From Lineus longissimus (lineage: Eukaryota > Nemertea > Pilidiophora > Heteronemertea > Lineidae), in assembly GCF_910592395.1 (NCBI RefSeq), contig NC_088309.1:26848599-26912598 (forward strand): a DNA stretch of 64,000 bases. Reading direction: 5' to 3'. Of this stretch, positions 54,601 through 64,000 are shown piece after piece (the first letter of the stretch is position 1; the number at the start of each line of letters is the position of its first letter). The notes beneath the pieces were generated by a model. The model was not told the DNA's origin. It was given only the letters and a program-made list of their open reading frames with translations, and did no database searches. The position numbers and the translations under genes are program-made.

Positions 54601-55424
54601 TGCTTAGACGAAATTACTTGCAAGAGGGTGATATGAATTTCATGAGTCAAATTATAAACAAAGATGTTTGTCTAGTCACATATTGAGCGATGAAGTGAGG
54701 TTATGAGCAATATGAACGTAGGTTATTAGCAAAATCTGAAGAAAAAAAAAGAGTGCCAGAAAATTTGGCATATCATTATCACAGTCCCCAAATGGAATTA
54801 TATCCTAGTTGACCATTCAAGGTCAATTATTATTTCAACTGACCTCAAAGTCATCAAGTTCCTGCTCTGCTTTGATTTCATAATCTGGTAGAAACAACGA
54901 TTCAACCAGCGGCACTGGCCAAGCAGTCTTTGATGCGGCATAACGATCAACAGCCCCGTCATGATGCCATCGCCTTCGAGAGGTTCGATTCCACTTTCTA
55001 ACAAATGCTTCCGAGGGAGGTTGATTCAGGTTATCCTGAAAAGACAAAATGAACTTATGAGTTGTAAAACAATACTACATGTTATGTAAGCTCCTACCCA
55101 CAACTGGCACAAAGATACTTCATAACTTGAAACTGTCTTTACAATTTTCAACTCATTCATTAATTCGGTAGTTTCATGAACAATGCAGCACCACTGGCAC
55201 CAGATAACGCCCTGAATTATGACCCGACTGACTCACCCACTGCAATTGACATGCTTGATGAATGAAACCACTACAAAATGTACATAACAGTATACACTGT
55301 ATTCAATCACTGTGGGACTTCCTCTTCTTAGCGAGCTTACCTGCGATTTCATGTAACCAAACTTTTTGGCGATTTTTCGAATAGGATTGTTTAGCTTGTA
55401 CTTCTTGCTTTTCGTGTTGCCCAT
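36660..55424 (-). CDS. RSKR: Ribosomal protein S6 kinase-related protein (SgK494/RSKR), AGC-type kinase
   Basis: Predicted serine/threonine kinase. Coding exons in transcript order: 55341-55424, 54844-55035, 54207-54359, 53460-53532, 50347-50454, 48159-48199, 44385-44412, 41807-41896, 41514-41602, 41251-41361, 40859-40960, 40503-40595, 36660-36710. Total 1215 nt, 404 residues; the human protein is about 410. The N-terminus [10 protein letters not shown] fits an N-myristoylation site. Kinase motifs are the glycine loop ARGAFGNV (98-105), Lys120 in YAVKVL, the catalytic loop YRDIKMEN (Asp215), DFG (Asp233), activation segment TICGTLQYI then APE (257-259), and [20 protein letters not shown] and TICGTLQY are what point to this family. 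The last exon is the least certain: phase 0, strong acceptor, 17 codons ending in TGA, with LRFFSW resembling an AGC hydrophobic motif. Substrates are not known to me. Confidence 0.87.
36831..36890. repeat. Exact 30-bp tandem duplication
   Basis: GTGTTGTTCCATTTCAAATA plus ten further bases occurs twice back to back (36831-36860 and 36861-36890) without a mismatch. It lies in the last RSKR intron, about 120 bases from the terminal exon. Perfect identity suggests a recent duplication. Confidence 0.95.
37955..38275. repeat. Degenerate ~20-21-bp minisatellite, TTGCCAATGTTTTGCAG unit
   Basis: Multiple imperfect repeats of the unit (A)TTGCCAATGTTTTGCAGA, clearest at 38120-38275, fading to the left. 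It lies in the last RSKR intron (36711-40502). Several frames on both strands stay open because the unit is stop-poor; this does not indicate a gene. Confidence 0.85.
41744..41754. repeat. Homopolymer C11
   Basis: Eleven C in the short intron (41603-41806) between the RSKR exons for the DFG and APE motifs, about 50 bases downstream of the donor side. Confidence 0.85.
42291..42361. mobile_element. Short CAGTGGAACC-type MITE in an RSKR intron
   Basis: Starts CAGTGGAACCTCGATAC and ends AAAGTTCACTGTA, so the ends are inverted. The interior GTTGGGACCAAG resembles the elements near 17930 and 15100. At about 70 bp it is a short internal-deletion copy. Confidence 0.65.
44413..48158 (-). other. Large RSKR intron (one of several)
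   Basis: Intron between the exons encoding YRDIK and MENILLDEE. Other large RSKR introns are 36711-40502, 41897-44384, 48200-50346 and 50455-53459. I looked for nested genes on both strands and found only short frames without domains. A small (CAATTT)n run lies at about 44141-44161, in the intron to the left. Confidence 0.6.
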
Positions 55425-55692
55425 CGTAGGGCATCTTCACGTAAATAAATAGGGAAATAACAGCAGAAAACAATGATAATCCAACAACTTCGACTGTAAA
55501 TTAGTGTAAACAACAACTCCCCTTGCGCCGTGTAGCAGTTGTGACAGTGTTTACAAATAGCCCATTATATAGCCTCGATCCGCTACGCTGTACATCGAGC
55601 CTGTGTTCTACCTCGAAAAAAGCCCGGAATTCCAGCCCAAACGCATCGAAGCTCAAGGTGAGGCTAGATCAAGAGTGTTTCAAGGAGGTGTC
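55425..55692. promoter_or_regulatory. Probable RSKR promoter region, possibly bidirectional
   Basis: Lies immediately upstream of the RSKR start codon and upstream of a small plus-strand ORF. It is richer in CpG than its surroundings (for example around 55575-55600). No TATA box is evident. The bidirectional reading depends on whether the neighbouring ORF is real. Confidence 0.4.
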
Positions 55693-55785
55693 ATGGCGGC
55701 ATATGCTAAATTTAGAAAAGCACATGGCTTAGGCCTCGTTAGGGAGTTTTTCCCAAATGTACGCGATGATGACGTGCCCCATTAA
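55693..55785 (+). CDS. Small orphan ORF, 30 residues, head-to-head with RSKR
   Basis: ATG in a good context (GTGTCATGGCGGC) opens a 30-residue frame, MAAYAKFRKAHGLGLVREFF followed by PNVRDDDVPH, ended by TAA. The frame is also open upstream to 55603. I do not recognise it. The composition looks more protein-like than most short frames here, and it sits about 270 bases from the RSKR start in a CpG-richer region. It could be a microprotein, the first exon of an unseen transcript, or chance. Confidence 0.25.
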   Translation: MAAYAKFRKAHGLGLVREFFPNVRDDDVPH

Positions 55786-57293
55786 CAGGACGTAACATCT
55801 ATTTTAAAATGCGTTTCCAAAGTGATTCATGAGGACAACCCATTTGTGTCGTATATCACTAAAGATGGGGTCTGGATGGGCAAAAGTGGGGCCCACATTT
55901 GCCCACTTGGATGCCACGAGATTTACAGTTCCTTTACCGTCATCGGATGCGCATCCGATATGCCACGAGATTACAGTTCTTCTCAAAGGTTTCGGGGATA
56001 GGACCAATGCATGCGCGCACTGTCGGTGGAACCCCAAACGCTCTCTCTCGATCGTATCCGTACCGCCACTAGACTGTCATTGCTCACGGACTCTAGTATA
56101 TCGACCACCGGACCTTAGAGGACCAAGCTTTTCTTCACCTGGCGTCAGGATTGGCGGGAAATTGGGCTGCGCATGTGCTGCCAGAAATGGCTGCTGAGTT
56201 GTATAAGGGTTTAACCCGTTGGGTGACATTGAGGACAAAAGATTTTACCTCTGCAAAGACCCACAGAATATACAAAATGACAAGATCAGTTCAATAATTT
56301 TTTTTATTTCAGATGGTTCATTATTAATAATAACAGGAACTGTCATCCATATTTGAGAAGTTGGCTGTGAACAGTACCACCATGCTCAAACAAGTCAATG
56401 AGCTTCTTAGTATTTACATTCATACTGGGTACATTAAGTTAATGGTGCTTTTGTCAAACTTGTCAAACAGGAGTGACAACTTTTCACATCCAACGAATCA
56501 TCATTTCACCTTAATGTTCCTCGGGTCTTATAATCTAAACACCTTAGTGACAATGTTTAATTTTCATAATGGATTATGTATTCTCTATTAGCCTCATTTT
56601 GACCACATAGCTTTCAATAGTGAGACAACCATAACCTCTTGCGGTGGTATAAAAGTATGTCGAAAATAGTTTCTCGGTGGATTATGCCTTAAATGCATCA
56701 AGTCTCAGGTGGAATAGAAACTAATACCTCAACAGCGGTACTGTTTGCCACACCAAACACCACTTGGGTGACACTGTTATTTGACTAATTTTGGCCCGCC
56801 ACTCGAGTGTTTGGTGAGACAGCCAACAACTCCAGTTTGGTATCAATTTCTTAAACTTCTGAAGTTCAGGTGACCTTCAACGATTCTCAATACTGTTATG
56901 TAAACACATGCTGCAGAGGTGAGATTCAAAGAGATGAAGTGATTGGAACCCAGCTCATCTGCACTCCCCATCACCCAGAGGAGGGCAAGGAATTGACCAG
57001 AATGTCCATGCTGGAGCTTGGAACAAAGATTTACCCCTGTCAGGTAACCCACTCAACACCCAAAATGGAATTTGGTTTCCCCATGTGCATTTACTCTGCT
57101 TGAAACAGAAATTCTGAGATTTATACATTACTAGTAGTATGTCGGAAATAAGAATTAAAGCTGGAAATAAATGAAGATATCATATGGTATTAACAGCGTG
57201 TCCCAAAAAAAACGTCCAAAGGGGATCGAGTTTGAAGTGAAGATATTTCTGTCACTTGATTTGAAGTCTCGTATACAATTTATACAAACACTT
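55786..57293. other. Intergenic region right of the RSKR promoter
   Basis: CpG-richer until about 56200, then A/T-rich. It contains the palindrome described separately and a 10-bp inverted pair, CACCAAACAC (56751-56760) and GTGTTTGGTG (56807-56816). I see no exon-like sequence. Confidence 0.5.
55911..55980. repeat. Direct repeats flanking a perfect 18-bp palindrome
   Basis: ATGCCACGAGATTTACAGTT at 55911-55930 recurs at 55960-55978 with one base missing. Between the copies lies ATCGGATGCGCATCCGAT (55942-55959), a perfect palindrome. Confidence 0.9.
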
Positions 57294-57652
57294 TTAACAC
57301 CTTCAGCGCCGAACCTACGTGGCAGGCTCTTGGACTTCATGAATGTATGAAAGAACTACGCCATCGCCATCTTCAGGGCAAGGCACGAACTGAAGAGACA
57401 AGAGGCCTTTCCAGCTCCTACCTTGCCCTGAAGATGGCGATGGCGTAGTTCTTTCATGAACTACGCCATCGCCATCTTCAGGGCACGGAAGGAACTGAAA
57501 AGACCAAACGGTCTTTTCACGGTCTTTTCAGTTCCTATCTTGCCCTGAAGATGGCGATGGCGTAGTTCTTTCATGAAGTCCATGAGATTCCGATAACCAG
57601 CTCAAAGAGGGGGGGTTTGAGCCACGCAGATCTACGCCGCTGGAGGTGTTAA
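57294..57652. mobile_element. TTAA-bounded hairpin MITE, double-hairpin copy
   Basis: Ends are TTAACACCTTCAGCGCC (left) and GCTGGAGGTGTTAA (right). The inner block GAACTACGCCATCGCCATCT and its complement alternate four times: forward near 57353, reverse near 57420-57451, forward near 57459, reverse near 57540-57567. This gives two hairpins in tandem. The right part shares the segment CATGAAGTCCATGAGA and CCGATAACCAGCTCAAAG with the 34-kb copy, confirming one family. No ORF is present. Confidence 0.87.
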
Positions 57653-60051
57653 CCTGAACATCAAGAAAATTACAAATATTCATTTCATAATGTCGCTTGA
57701 CCAAAGAATAAGCAATAATCCCAATCATCATGCATATGTACATGTATGTTTACGTCAGCATAAATATCAGCAATAACTGGAACTTTTCTGGAACACACCG
57801 TCTTACCACATACTACTTTACACCAATATTCATACTTATATAAACAAAATTATCAAATAAATAAATGATCGTAAAAAACCTTAAACGTGCAATATTCCTT
57901 CAAACAGCACTTGGAACCAAATACTAAAAGTATACATAACAAGGATTACAAAAATAAGATTTCAAGATAAATAAAAACTGCACTCACAACGGGTACGTGT
58001 ACAGTAGGTTACATTGGCACATTGTTTGTACAGAGACTATGCCATGAATGTTTACCGGTATTTGTCTGTCCATGCAATGGCATTTTTGGAGCAGGAAGTT
58101 AGTATGTCTTGCATCAATCGGACTATTTACTCTATCCAGCAAAAAATTCCAACAACTGATATCATAGAGGACTCCTCTGACAACTTTGAATCAGCACCAC
58201 TGGCAGGAGAAGGGGGACAAAATGGGCCGAACAAAATATTAGATTTTGTATCCATATACATGTGCTACCATATGCTAAATCTCGAAATTTTGTTCCAACT
58301 TCTGCCAGTTCAATGTCCATAAAAGGAGTATAGATTATCCTATTAAAACTTAAACTTTCCTGCCAAATTAACATCAGTGTCCTTGTATCCTCCAGACAGT
58401 TATGCTACATAACATCGATGGATCGATACCGGCAGTGTTATCATCTGACAATAAGAAGACTGATCACACAATAACATGAACTAGCCTTCTCATTATGGGA
58501 TTGCTTCCAAATTTACTATTCTATGATATGCACATACATTGAAAATTAAATGGCAGTATATTTGATTCGGATATATTTCATTAAATCCATGAATTCTTTT
58601 AACTACATGTAACTACGCTGTGACCAAAAACTACAGAGTTTTTTTCAGAAATGGAAAAAAGTGCCATCAGAGCAACTCTATTTATAGTAATACCGGTAAT
58701 GCTTTGATTCATCAAGGAAAGTAGCTAAATGCAAGCTGGCAGTTTACAACATCACCAAAAATGATATACAGCTGAATTAAAATAGCAGTTAGGTCAGTGA
58801 GCCTATGTGGGTGATCAACAGACTGCCGTCATGTTCCCATTCAGCGTGTGACCTCATGTCACAACAGAACCACTCTAGTAGCGGGAACATGACATTAGAC
58901 GTTGGATCACCAGCATTAAAATGAATCTCATTGGTAATGATCCACAGCAGTTCTCTAAAATATTGCAAGAATTCAACTTTCCCAGATTTTTGGGGCTTTG
59001 TTTAAAAACACTGAAAGAATACCACAAAATCACTCTACATTTGTTTCCTGCAGTTAGTTCACCACGACAACCTTACACCACTCACAGGATCATAGTCCCA
59101 TGAAACTACGGCGCTATGTTCCACCTATTTTTTCTCCAGCCTAGATATTCCAAGTTGGTACTACAAGATACAGTTTATTTACTTAGGTATCACAATTCCT
59201 GTAAGGAGCAGTCAACTTCTCCAGTGGAGATAAGAGGCCAACTACTTGAATTATATACTAATGTCAAGTATCAAGCCCTTCTTGATATCACTAAATGTAT
59301 GTCATGTTCGATGCTTCCAATAGCCTAACATGTAAAGCAAACATCATTCAACAACAAGGACTATCAGAGACAGCTCAGATTAACGTCCTCTCATCAGAGT
59401 CAGTCAAGTACAGAGAAGGGAGGCTATAAAGACAGGTCACAATAATACATGATACAGTTCATAAACCAGAGACAGCACCTTTTATAAATAACATACAAGT
59501 ATACTTACATCTATTTTACAAGTACATGTAGTTGTTAACAGAACTTTGATAGTTTCCAAATCAGATAGGTTCACAATGTTATCATTGAAAAAAAAGCACA
59601 TTAGGGTATTGTTTTGGTCAAAACAATGAATTATGAGGGATACAATTTTGACCCCAGACATGGAAACTGTCAATGTTGTGCTTATTTACATGAAGCCTCC
59701 TTTGTAATACATTAGCCTTACATCACTCTGCAGCCACAACTTGGAACGTTACCAGTTAATTCATTTGCTTGATTCAGACACTGAGCTCAGGTCGATGAAA
59801 ATAGACATTCATCAGTGTGACATCACAATGCCATCATATCAGCCAGCAGAGTCACAGCACCAAACATCCGATTTGTAGGGTAGGAGTTGACTGACATTGA
59901 TGAAGTCACACCAAGATTTGGTAGAGCACCATATATAATCCAAAGACCATGACATTATCTGGTTAGTTCAGCAAAGTTTTGGCTGTGATACAGGCAGTAC
60001 TACTACTATATCGGTATAGAGGGCCTTTGATGAGACTACATGACACATCTG
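57653..60051 (-). other. Probable 3' UTR of the SH2 adaptor gene
   Basis: A-rich on plus (T-rich on the gene strand), directly after the stop codon of the SH2 gene, with no coding exon. A candidate AATAAA on minus lies at 59174-59179. The true transcript end is not determined. Confidence 0.45.
59174..59179 (-). promoter_or_regulatory. Candidate poly(A) signal of the SH2 adaptor gene
   Basis: AATAAA on minus (TTTATT on plus), about 0.9 kb after the stop codon. Motif only. Confidence 0.35.
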
Positions 60052-63000
60052 TTATAGTAGTTCATTCATAACAGGATGTAGAAGGGACATGTGCTCGGCA
60101 CCCTTTATTGGAAGTTTATGGATGGAATAGTGATGAATCATTTCTGGAATACTTGAGTATGGTTGGCTAAATTGTCCAAGAATGTATGCATTGTCTTTGA
60201 ATACTATCTTCATATGCATGAAGCCTCGAGCACTCCTGAAAAAAAACCCACAAAAATATATGTTCAGTTCTTTGTTCAAATCAATAAGGTATCTGCATGC
60301 CGATTTCCAATCCCAAACATGACCAGACAGGATTATAGCAATGAAAGGGTGAATATGATTTGGACCCACCATCCCCCATACTTCCTGCTGGTTATTGATT
60401 ATTACATGACTGCCACACACGCAAGCTCTTGCCAAGAATACAACTTTAACTGAAGCAGACATTTCATCAGCGTTATTCGGCCACTTAAGCAGGTCTGTGC
60501 CATTATCATTGATCTATTGATTGCCCTGGTGATCCTTATTCAACGCAACTTGTATTGTGTGCTACATCCAGACAGCAGTACAGTCTGGTTAAGACAGGTA
60601 ACCACGTTATAGATCTGTACTGGCAAGGAAATGAATAAGAATTGATTGCAATGGTGTTATCATAGAGCCTGTCATAGATAGAGGGAATATTCTGACAGGT
60701 AGGATTCTCACCAGAAGAATCAAACAACATTGAATACTTACTTTAACGAGAGTGAAAAGTCCTGCTTACTGCTCTCACTATTTCTCACCAGATAACTTCC
60801 TTCCTTGTGTACCCGTAGCAAGTTCTCAGCGTCTATTCTACCTATTGCACCATGGTACCAGCTGAAAAGTGAGCACAATATCAGCTTTATACCGGTAGTT
60901 ATCTTGTCAGTGGCAAGAGAGACACGACTCCTAAGTCGCTTGGTACAGACTCAATTTTCTCCCCTTTCAAAGCAACACAAGTCGAAATAGCAAAGGGCAT
61001 TTCTTCTACTTCTTCTCTGGGGAAACAAAGAGTAATTTAAAGGTGACTTTGAAGTTTAATGCCAGGCTGGTCTACTGCCAAATGCAAAGAATGGATTTTG
61101 ATTTAGCTTTCTCTCCACTGAATAAAACAAAGGCGACACGGTGAGTGGGTGATAAATATCACTTACCCTTGTTTTTCAAGTGGTTGTGATGGGTCTATCC
61201 TTTCCCCCAATTTGTTCACAGCTTTCGTCAGATCCAGATTCAACTTATCTCTCTTTTTATTATGTGCTTGTGTTGGTGGTGAGGAGCCCACACCATCTTC
61301 TACACTCCCTGGAGGAGGAGGGGGAGCATGGTTAGGCGGCGGAGGAAGACTTGAGTGGTGGAGTGGCGGTGAGGACATTGCCGGCTGTGGAGATGATTGC
61401 GAGGGGAGATCCCTCTTGTCAGGTTGTCTTGTCAATCCACCTGAAATTAATAATTTGAAACAAAATTTGATTTTCCCTCCACTATTTTTGGGCTGTTCTA
61501 CTTATTTCAGTGTTGTATTCCATACAATAAATAAAGAGCTACTTTCTTCAAATAACCTAGGCCTAGAAACATAAAAGATATCAACAGCTGATTTCGGATA
61601 TCACCTTATCCCAGGATTCTAGAAAAATGCGGAAAGGACAACTTGCAACACAGCACACCTGAAAATCTAAATCAAAGCAGAAATACACTTACTTGTTGCA
61701 CCAGCAATCTGTGCAAATATGTTTGTGCTCTTGTTCAAGTCCCAAGGCTCCTCGTAATTTTCCTGACCACCAACAGCACCATCCATGCCATCATTCAGAT
61801 GGATCCTGCCATCAACTGAATGTTGTCGTTTGTCAAGATGCTTCTTATCACGAGATTTTGAATCACCACTCCTATCGCGATGTTTTGATGCTAGAACATC
61901 CCCAGAACTGGTACTACGTTCTCTAGTCTTTGTCTCACCACTTTGATTACGGTCTCTAGGTGATTTTTCAATAGCGCTAATAGTCCTCTCAACATTTTTA
62001 TGGTCCTCAAAGTTTTCACGAAACTCAGGTTTTGATAAGCGTTTTCTTATCTTATCTTCTAGTTCTTGTGTTTTTGCCTGTAAATCCCATGGCTCTTCAT
62101 AATTGCCCATTGCAGTGTCATCATAAGTTGAAAGATCAGGAATACTTGGAATATTCTTAGTTTTTGTTTTAACAATGTCTGTATCACGGTTCAAATTGCT
62201 TGCAATAGCGTCCAGCATTTCACTTGACTTGTCCTTTCTAATATAACTACCGACGTCAATTTCTACATGTGTTCCTTTTCCTGGGTAACCAGTGGCAGAT
62301 ACAGATCTAGGAATCGGTCGAAGACCAGGTAATGCAGAAGTCGTGGTTGTATTTCCATCTTCACCACTGACACCAGTACCTACAATGGACAGACAAGTAA
62401 AGCTTAACCCCAACATTTACTTCAACAGTACTGGGTGGAAACTGCCAACAAATTGGAAAAGAATTTCAACCAGAATTTGCATTGAAAAACTGGCAATTGG
62501 TCAATAATGACAGATTTGTTCTCACCAGAAAGACTGAGAGGACTTGTGGAGGTAGCTGTTGGAGGTGGAGAAAACTGCCCTGATTCACTCTTAGCCATGT
62601 CCTGCAACTGCGTCATCAGGCGATTCTTCATGGACCACTCCCAAGGATCCTCATAGTCCTCTAAAGGTCGATCATCAGCTGGATAGCCAGGTACCTCTTC
62701 AAATCCCTGTACATCTTCTAAATCACAGTCAAGCGGGTCATCATAAAGCCTGGAGTCTGAGTCTTCAGCACCCTGTTCCAACTCTGGAAGCTGTATACCC
62801 ATGTCCAGACTCTCAAGGTTCAGCTCTGAAAAGAAGACATGCCAAGTATGGGCACACTGATTGCATATTGAGAATCCAGATATCATTTACACTTTACCAA
62901 CCAGGATTATGAAAGGTAATCACTCAGGTTATCTAAGATAATTGCAATTTGTAGAAAGTCCTACCTTTAATTGCACCCGAGTCCCATATCTTTCTTATCT

Positions 63001-64000
63001 TATCATTCTCAGCACTGCCAGTTTTACTGGTGCGCACTCATTCTGCCATGATGAAGGATTGGAAAACCCTATCCATTTGGAAAGTTGACATTATTTGAAC
63101 TGTTTATTCTGTACTATCATAACAGACGGGAATATGCTCTTTTCTTGGACACATTTAGAGGTCCACTGATCCTTGCAATTCAGATTGTACCTTTCAACAT
63201 TTGTTGTGCATCATATGGTTCTGTGTATTCATCATTGTTAGGTGATTTGGGTGTCAGTGGAATACCATTTCTCCTGGCGTCAAATGGCTCACTATAGTCC
63301 TCCAGTACAGGCTGAAATTAAGATGTATATGTCAACCAAGAAATTATTTAGTTTTTACATGTCATTTTGTTCATACTCCAATGCAAAGTAGGACTTGGCC
63401 TAGAGATAGAATCTGCTGCACCATTTTGATAACTTCTGAATCTGACAGTTACAGGTTGGTTCTTAGAGCTCGATCAAGACCATCAAATCCTTGTTGCGCA
63501 TCAAATCCTTACCAGAAAGTAAGGCAAGCCATGTAGGGCTTAGGCCGGAAAGGAAACAGAAAAATTAATTGGCCACACCTCACACCAGTGTAACCCCCTC
63601 CCAAACCAGCTAACTAAACTGAATGAAAGTTGGTAGCTAAGCCTACTGGATCTGGAATAAGATGTTCAAAACAACCGCAATAAAATAAACTGTAAGTCGA
63701 GTCATCGGTAACCAGCGGGCTGGGCGGGTACGAACTGTCGCAGCGCCTGTGCCCTGTCTGCATGTCACCGAGCTGTCATGTCGCGTCTTTGCAGCTGGAA
63801 AGAAAATATACACAAGGACACTGGCATTACCTTTCCATCAGCACTAGAACTAGGTGCTCTTGATCGGCCCTCTGAAAAACCTGTAGCACCAGGCCCATGT
63901 CCTCCGATTGAAGAGCTGCGAGGACTGAGAACAGGCAGACCAGCAGCAGCAAGAGCCATTCTGTTTTGTGGAGTGGGAGAGGAAGACTGAACTTGTGCAT
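60052..64000 (-). CDS. SHB/SHE/SHF-type SH2-domain adaptor protein (5' end outside window)
   Basis: Cytoplasmic adaptor expected to link receptor or Src-type tyrosine kinases to effectors. Exons in transcript order: 63831 to at least 63999, 63191-63311, 62526-62825, 61693-62379, 61167-61440, 60742-60861, 60052-60235. An internal Met lies at 63957-63959, but the frame is open to the window edge ([13 protein letters not shown]), so the start is unknown; from that Met it gives 604 residues. The N-terminal two-thirds carries phosphotyrosine-type motifs: [38 protein letters not shown] twice. A proline-rich stretch ([12 protein letters not shown]) precedes the SH2 domain. The C-terminal SH2 domain runs from WYHGAIGR through YLVRNSESS (phosphate-binding Arg) and FSLSLK to [27 protein letters not shown]. 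The EKQGWYHG and KLPIKGAEH strings are typical of this family. Which vertebrate paralogue it matches cannot be told. Confidence 0.92.

Noticed and set aside
54960-54995. tRNA B-box-like GGTTCGATTCC
   Set aside because: It lies within an RSKR coding exon (antisense), without an A box or cloverleaf.
55829-56197. 122-residue plus-strand open frame right of the RSKR promoter
   Set aside because: It spans the palindrome and direct repeats, and an open frame on the opposite strand covers part of it; no family resemblance.
62959-63025. Exon-like segment [17 protein letters not shown] in the SH2 gene
   Set aside because: It has a donor, but no available acceptor gives the phase needed after exon 63191-63311. 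Exon 63191-63311 joins directly in phase to 62526-62825.

Overview
The window is nuclear DNA of an intron-rich animal. It holds spliced genes with GT-AG introns, poly(A) signals, long A/T-rich untranslated stretches, MITE-like elements, a truncated LINE and minisatellites. There are no bacterial operons, CRISPR arrays or ribosomal RNA genes. PAM is a single bifunctional, membrane-anchored gene, and an SgK494/RSKR kinase is present. Together with the NACHT-WD and SHB-type genes this points to a non-insect invertebrate, probably marine (lophotrochozoan, hemichordate, echinoderm or cephalochordate). The sequence alone does not settle the phylum.

Layout. (1) 743-4548, minus: ARPC3, a subunit of the Arp2/3 actin-nucleating complex, seven coding exons, complete. 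(2) 6112-13180, minus: a DUF4062-NACHT-WD40 protein of the NWD1/NWD2 type, eight coding exons, one of them 4.2 kb. (3) 15451-26292, plus: PAM (peptidylglycine alpha-amidating monooxygenase), 18 coding exons, with PHM and PAL catalytic modules, a membrane anchor and an acidic tail. (4) about 31.7-34.2 kb: a minisatellite with roughly 159-bp units, interrupted by a 5'-truncated non-LTR retrotransposon. (5) 36660-55424, minus: RSKR/SgK494, an AGC-type kinase split over 13 small exons and large introns. (6) 55.4-57.3 kb: a CpG-richer intergenic region with an 18-bp palindrome and a small orphan ORF head-to-head with RSKR. (7) 60052 to the window edge, minus: a SHB/SHE/SHF-type SH2 adaptor, 5' end outside the window.

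I assembled the exon chains by hand. All splice phases close, and the summed coding lengths are multiples of three: 531 nt for ARPC3, 5301 for the NWD-like gene, 2883 for PAM and 1215 for RSKR. The genes do not form an operon or an obvious pathway. They serve actin dynamics, innate-type NTPase signalling, neuropeptide amidation and phosphotyrosine or kinase signalling.

The least ordinary parts are the repeats. Two TTAA-bounded elements carry long perfect hairpins, single in one copy and doubled in the other. A family of CAGTRGAACC elements recurs across the window. The minisatellite shows a long-short-long unit order. I did not find a convincing undescribed biological system; the best leads are the hairpin elements and the tyrosine-rich PAM linker exon.
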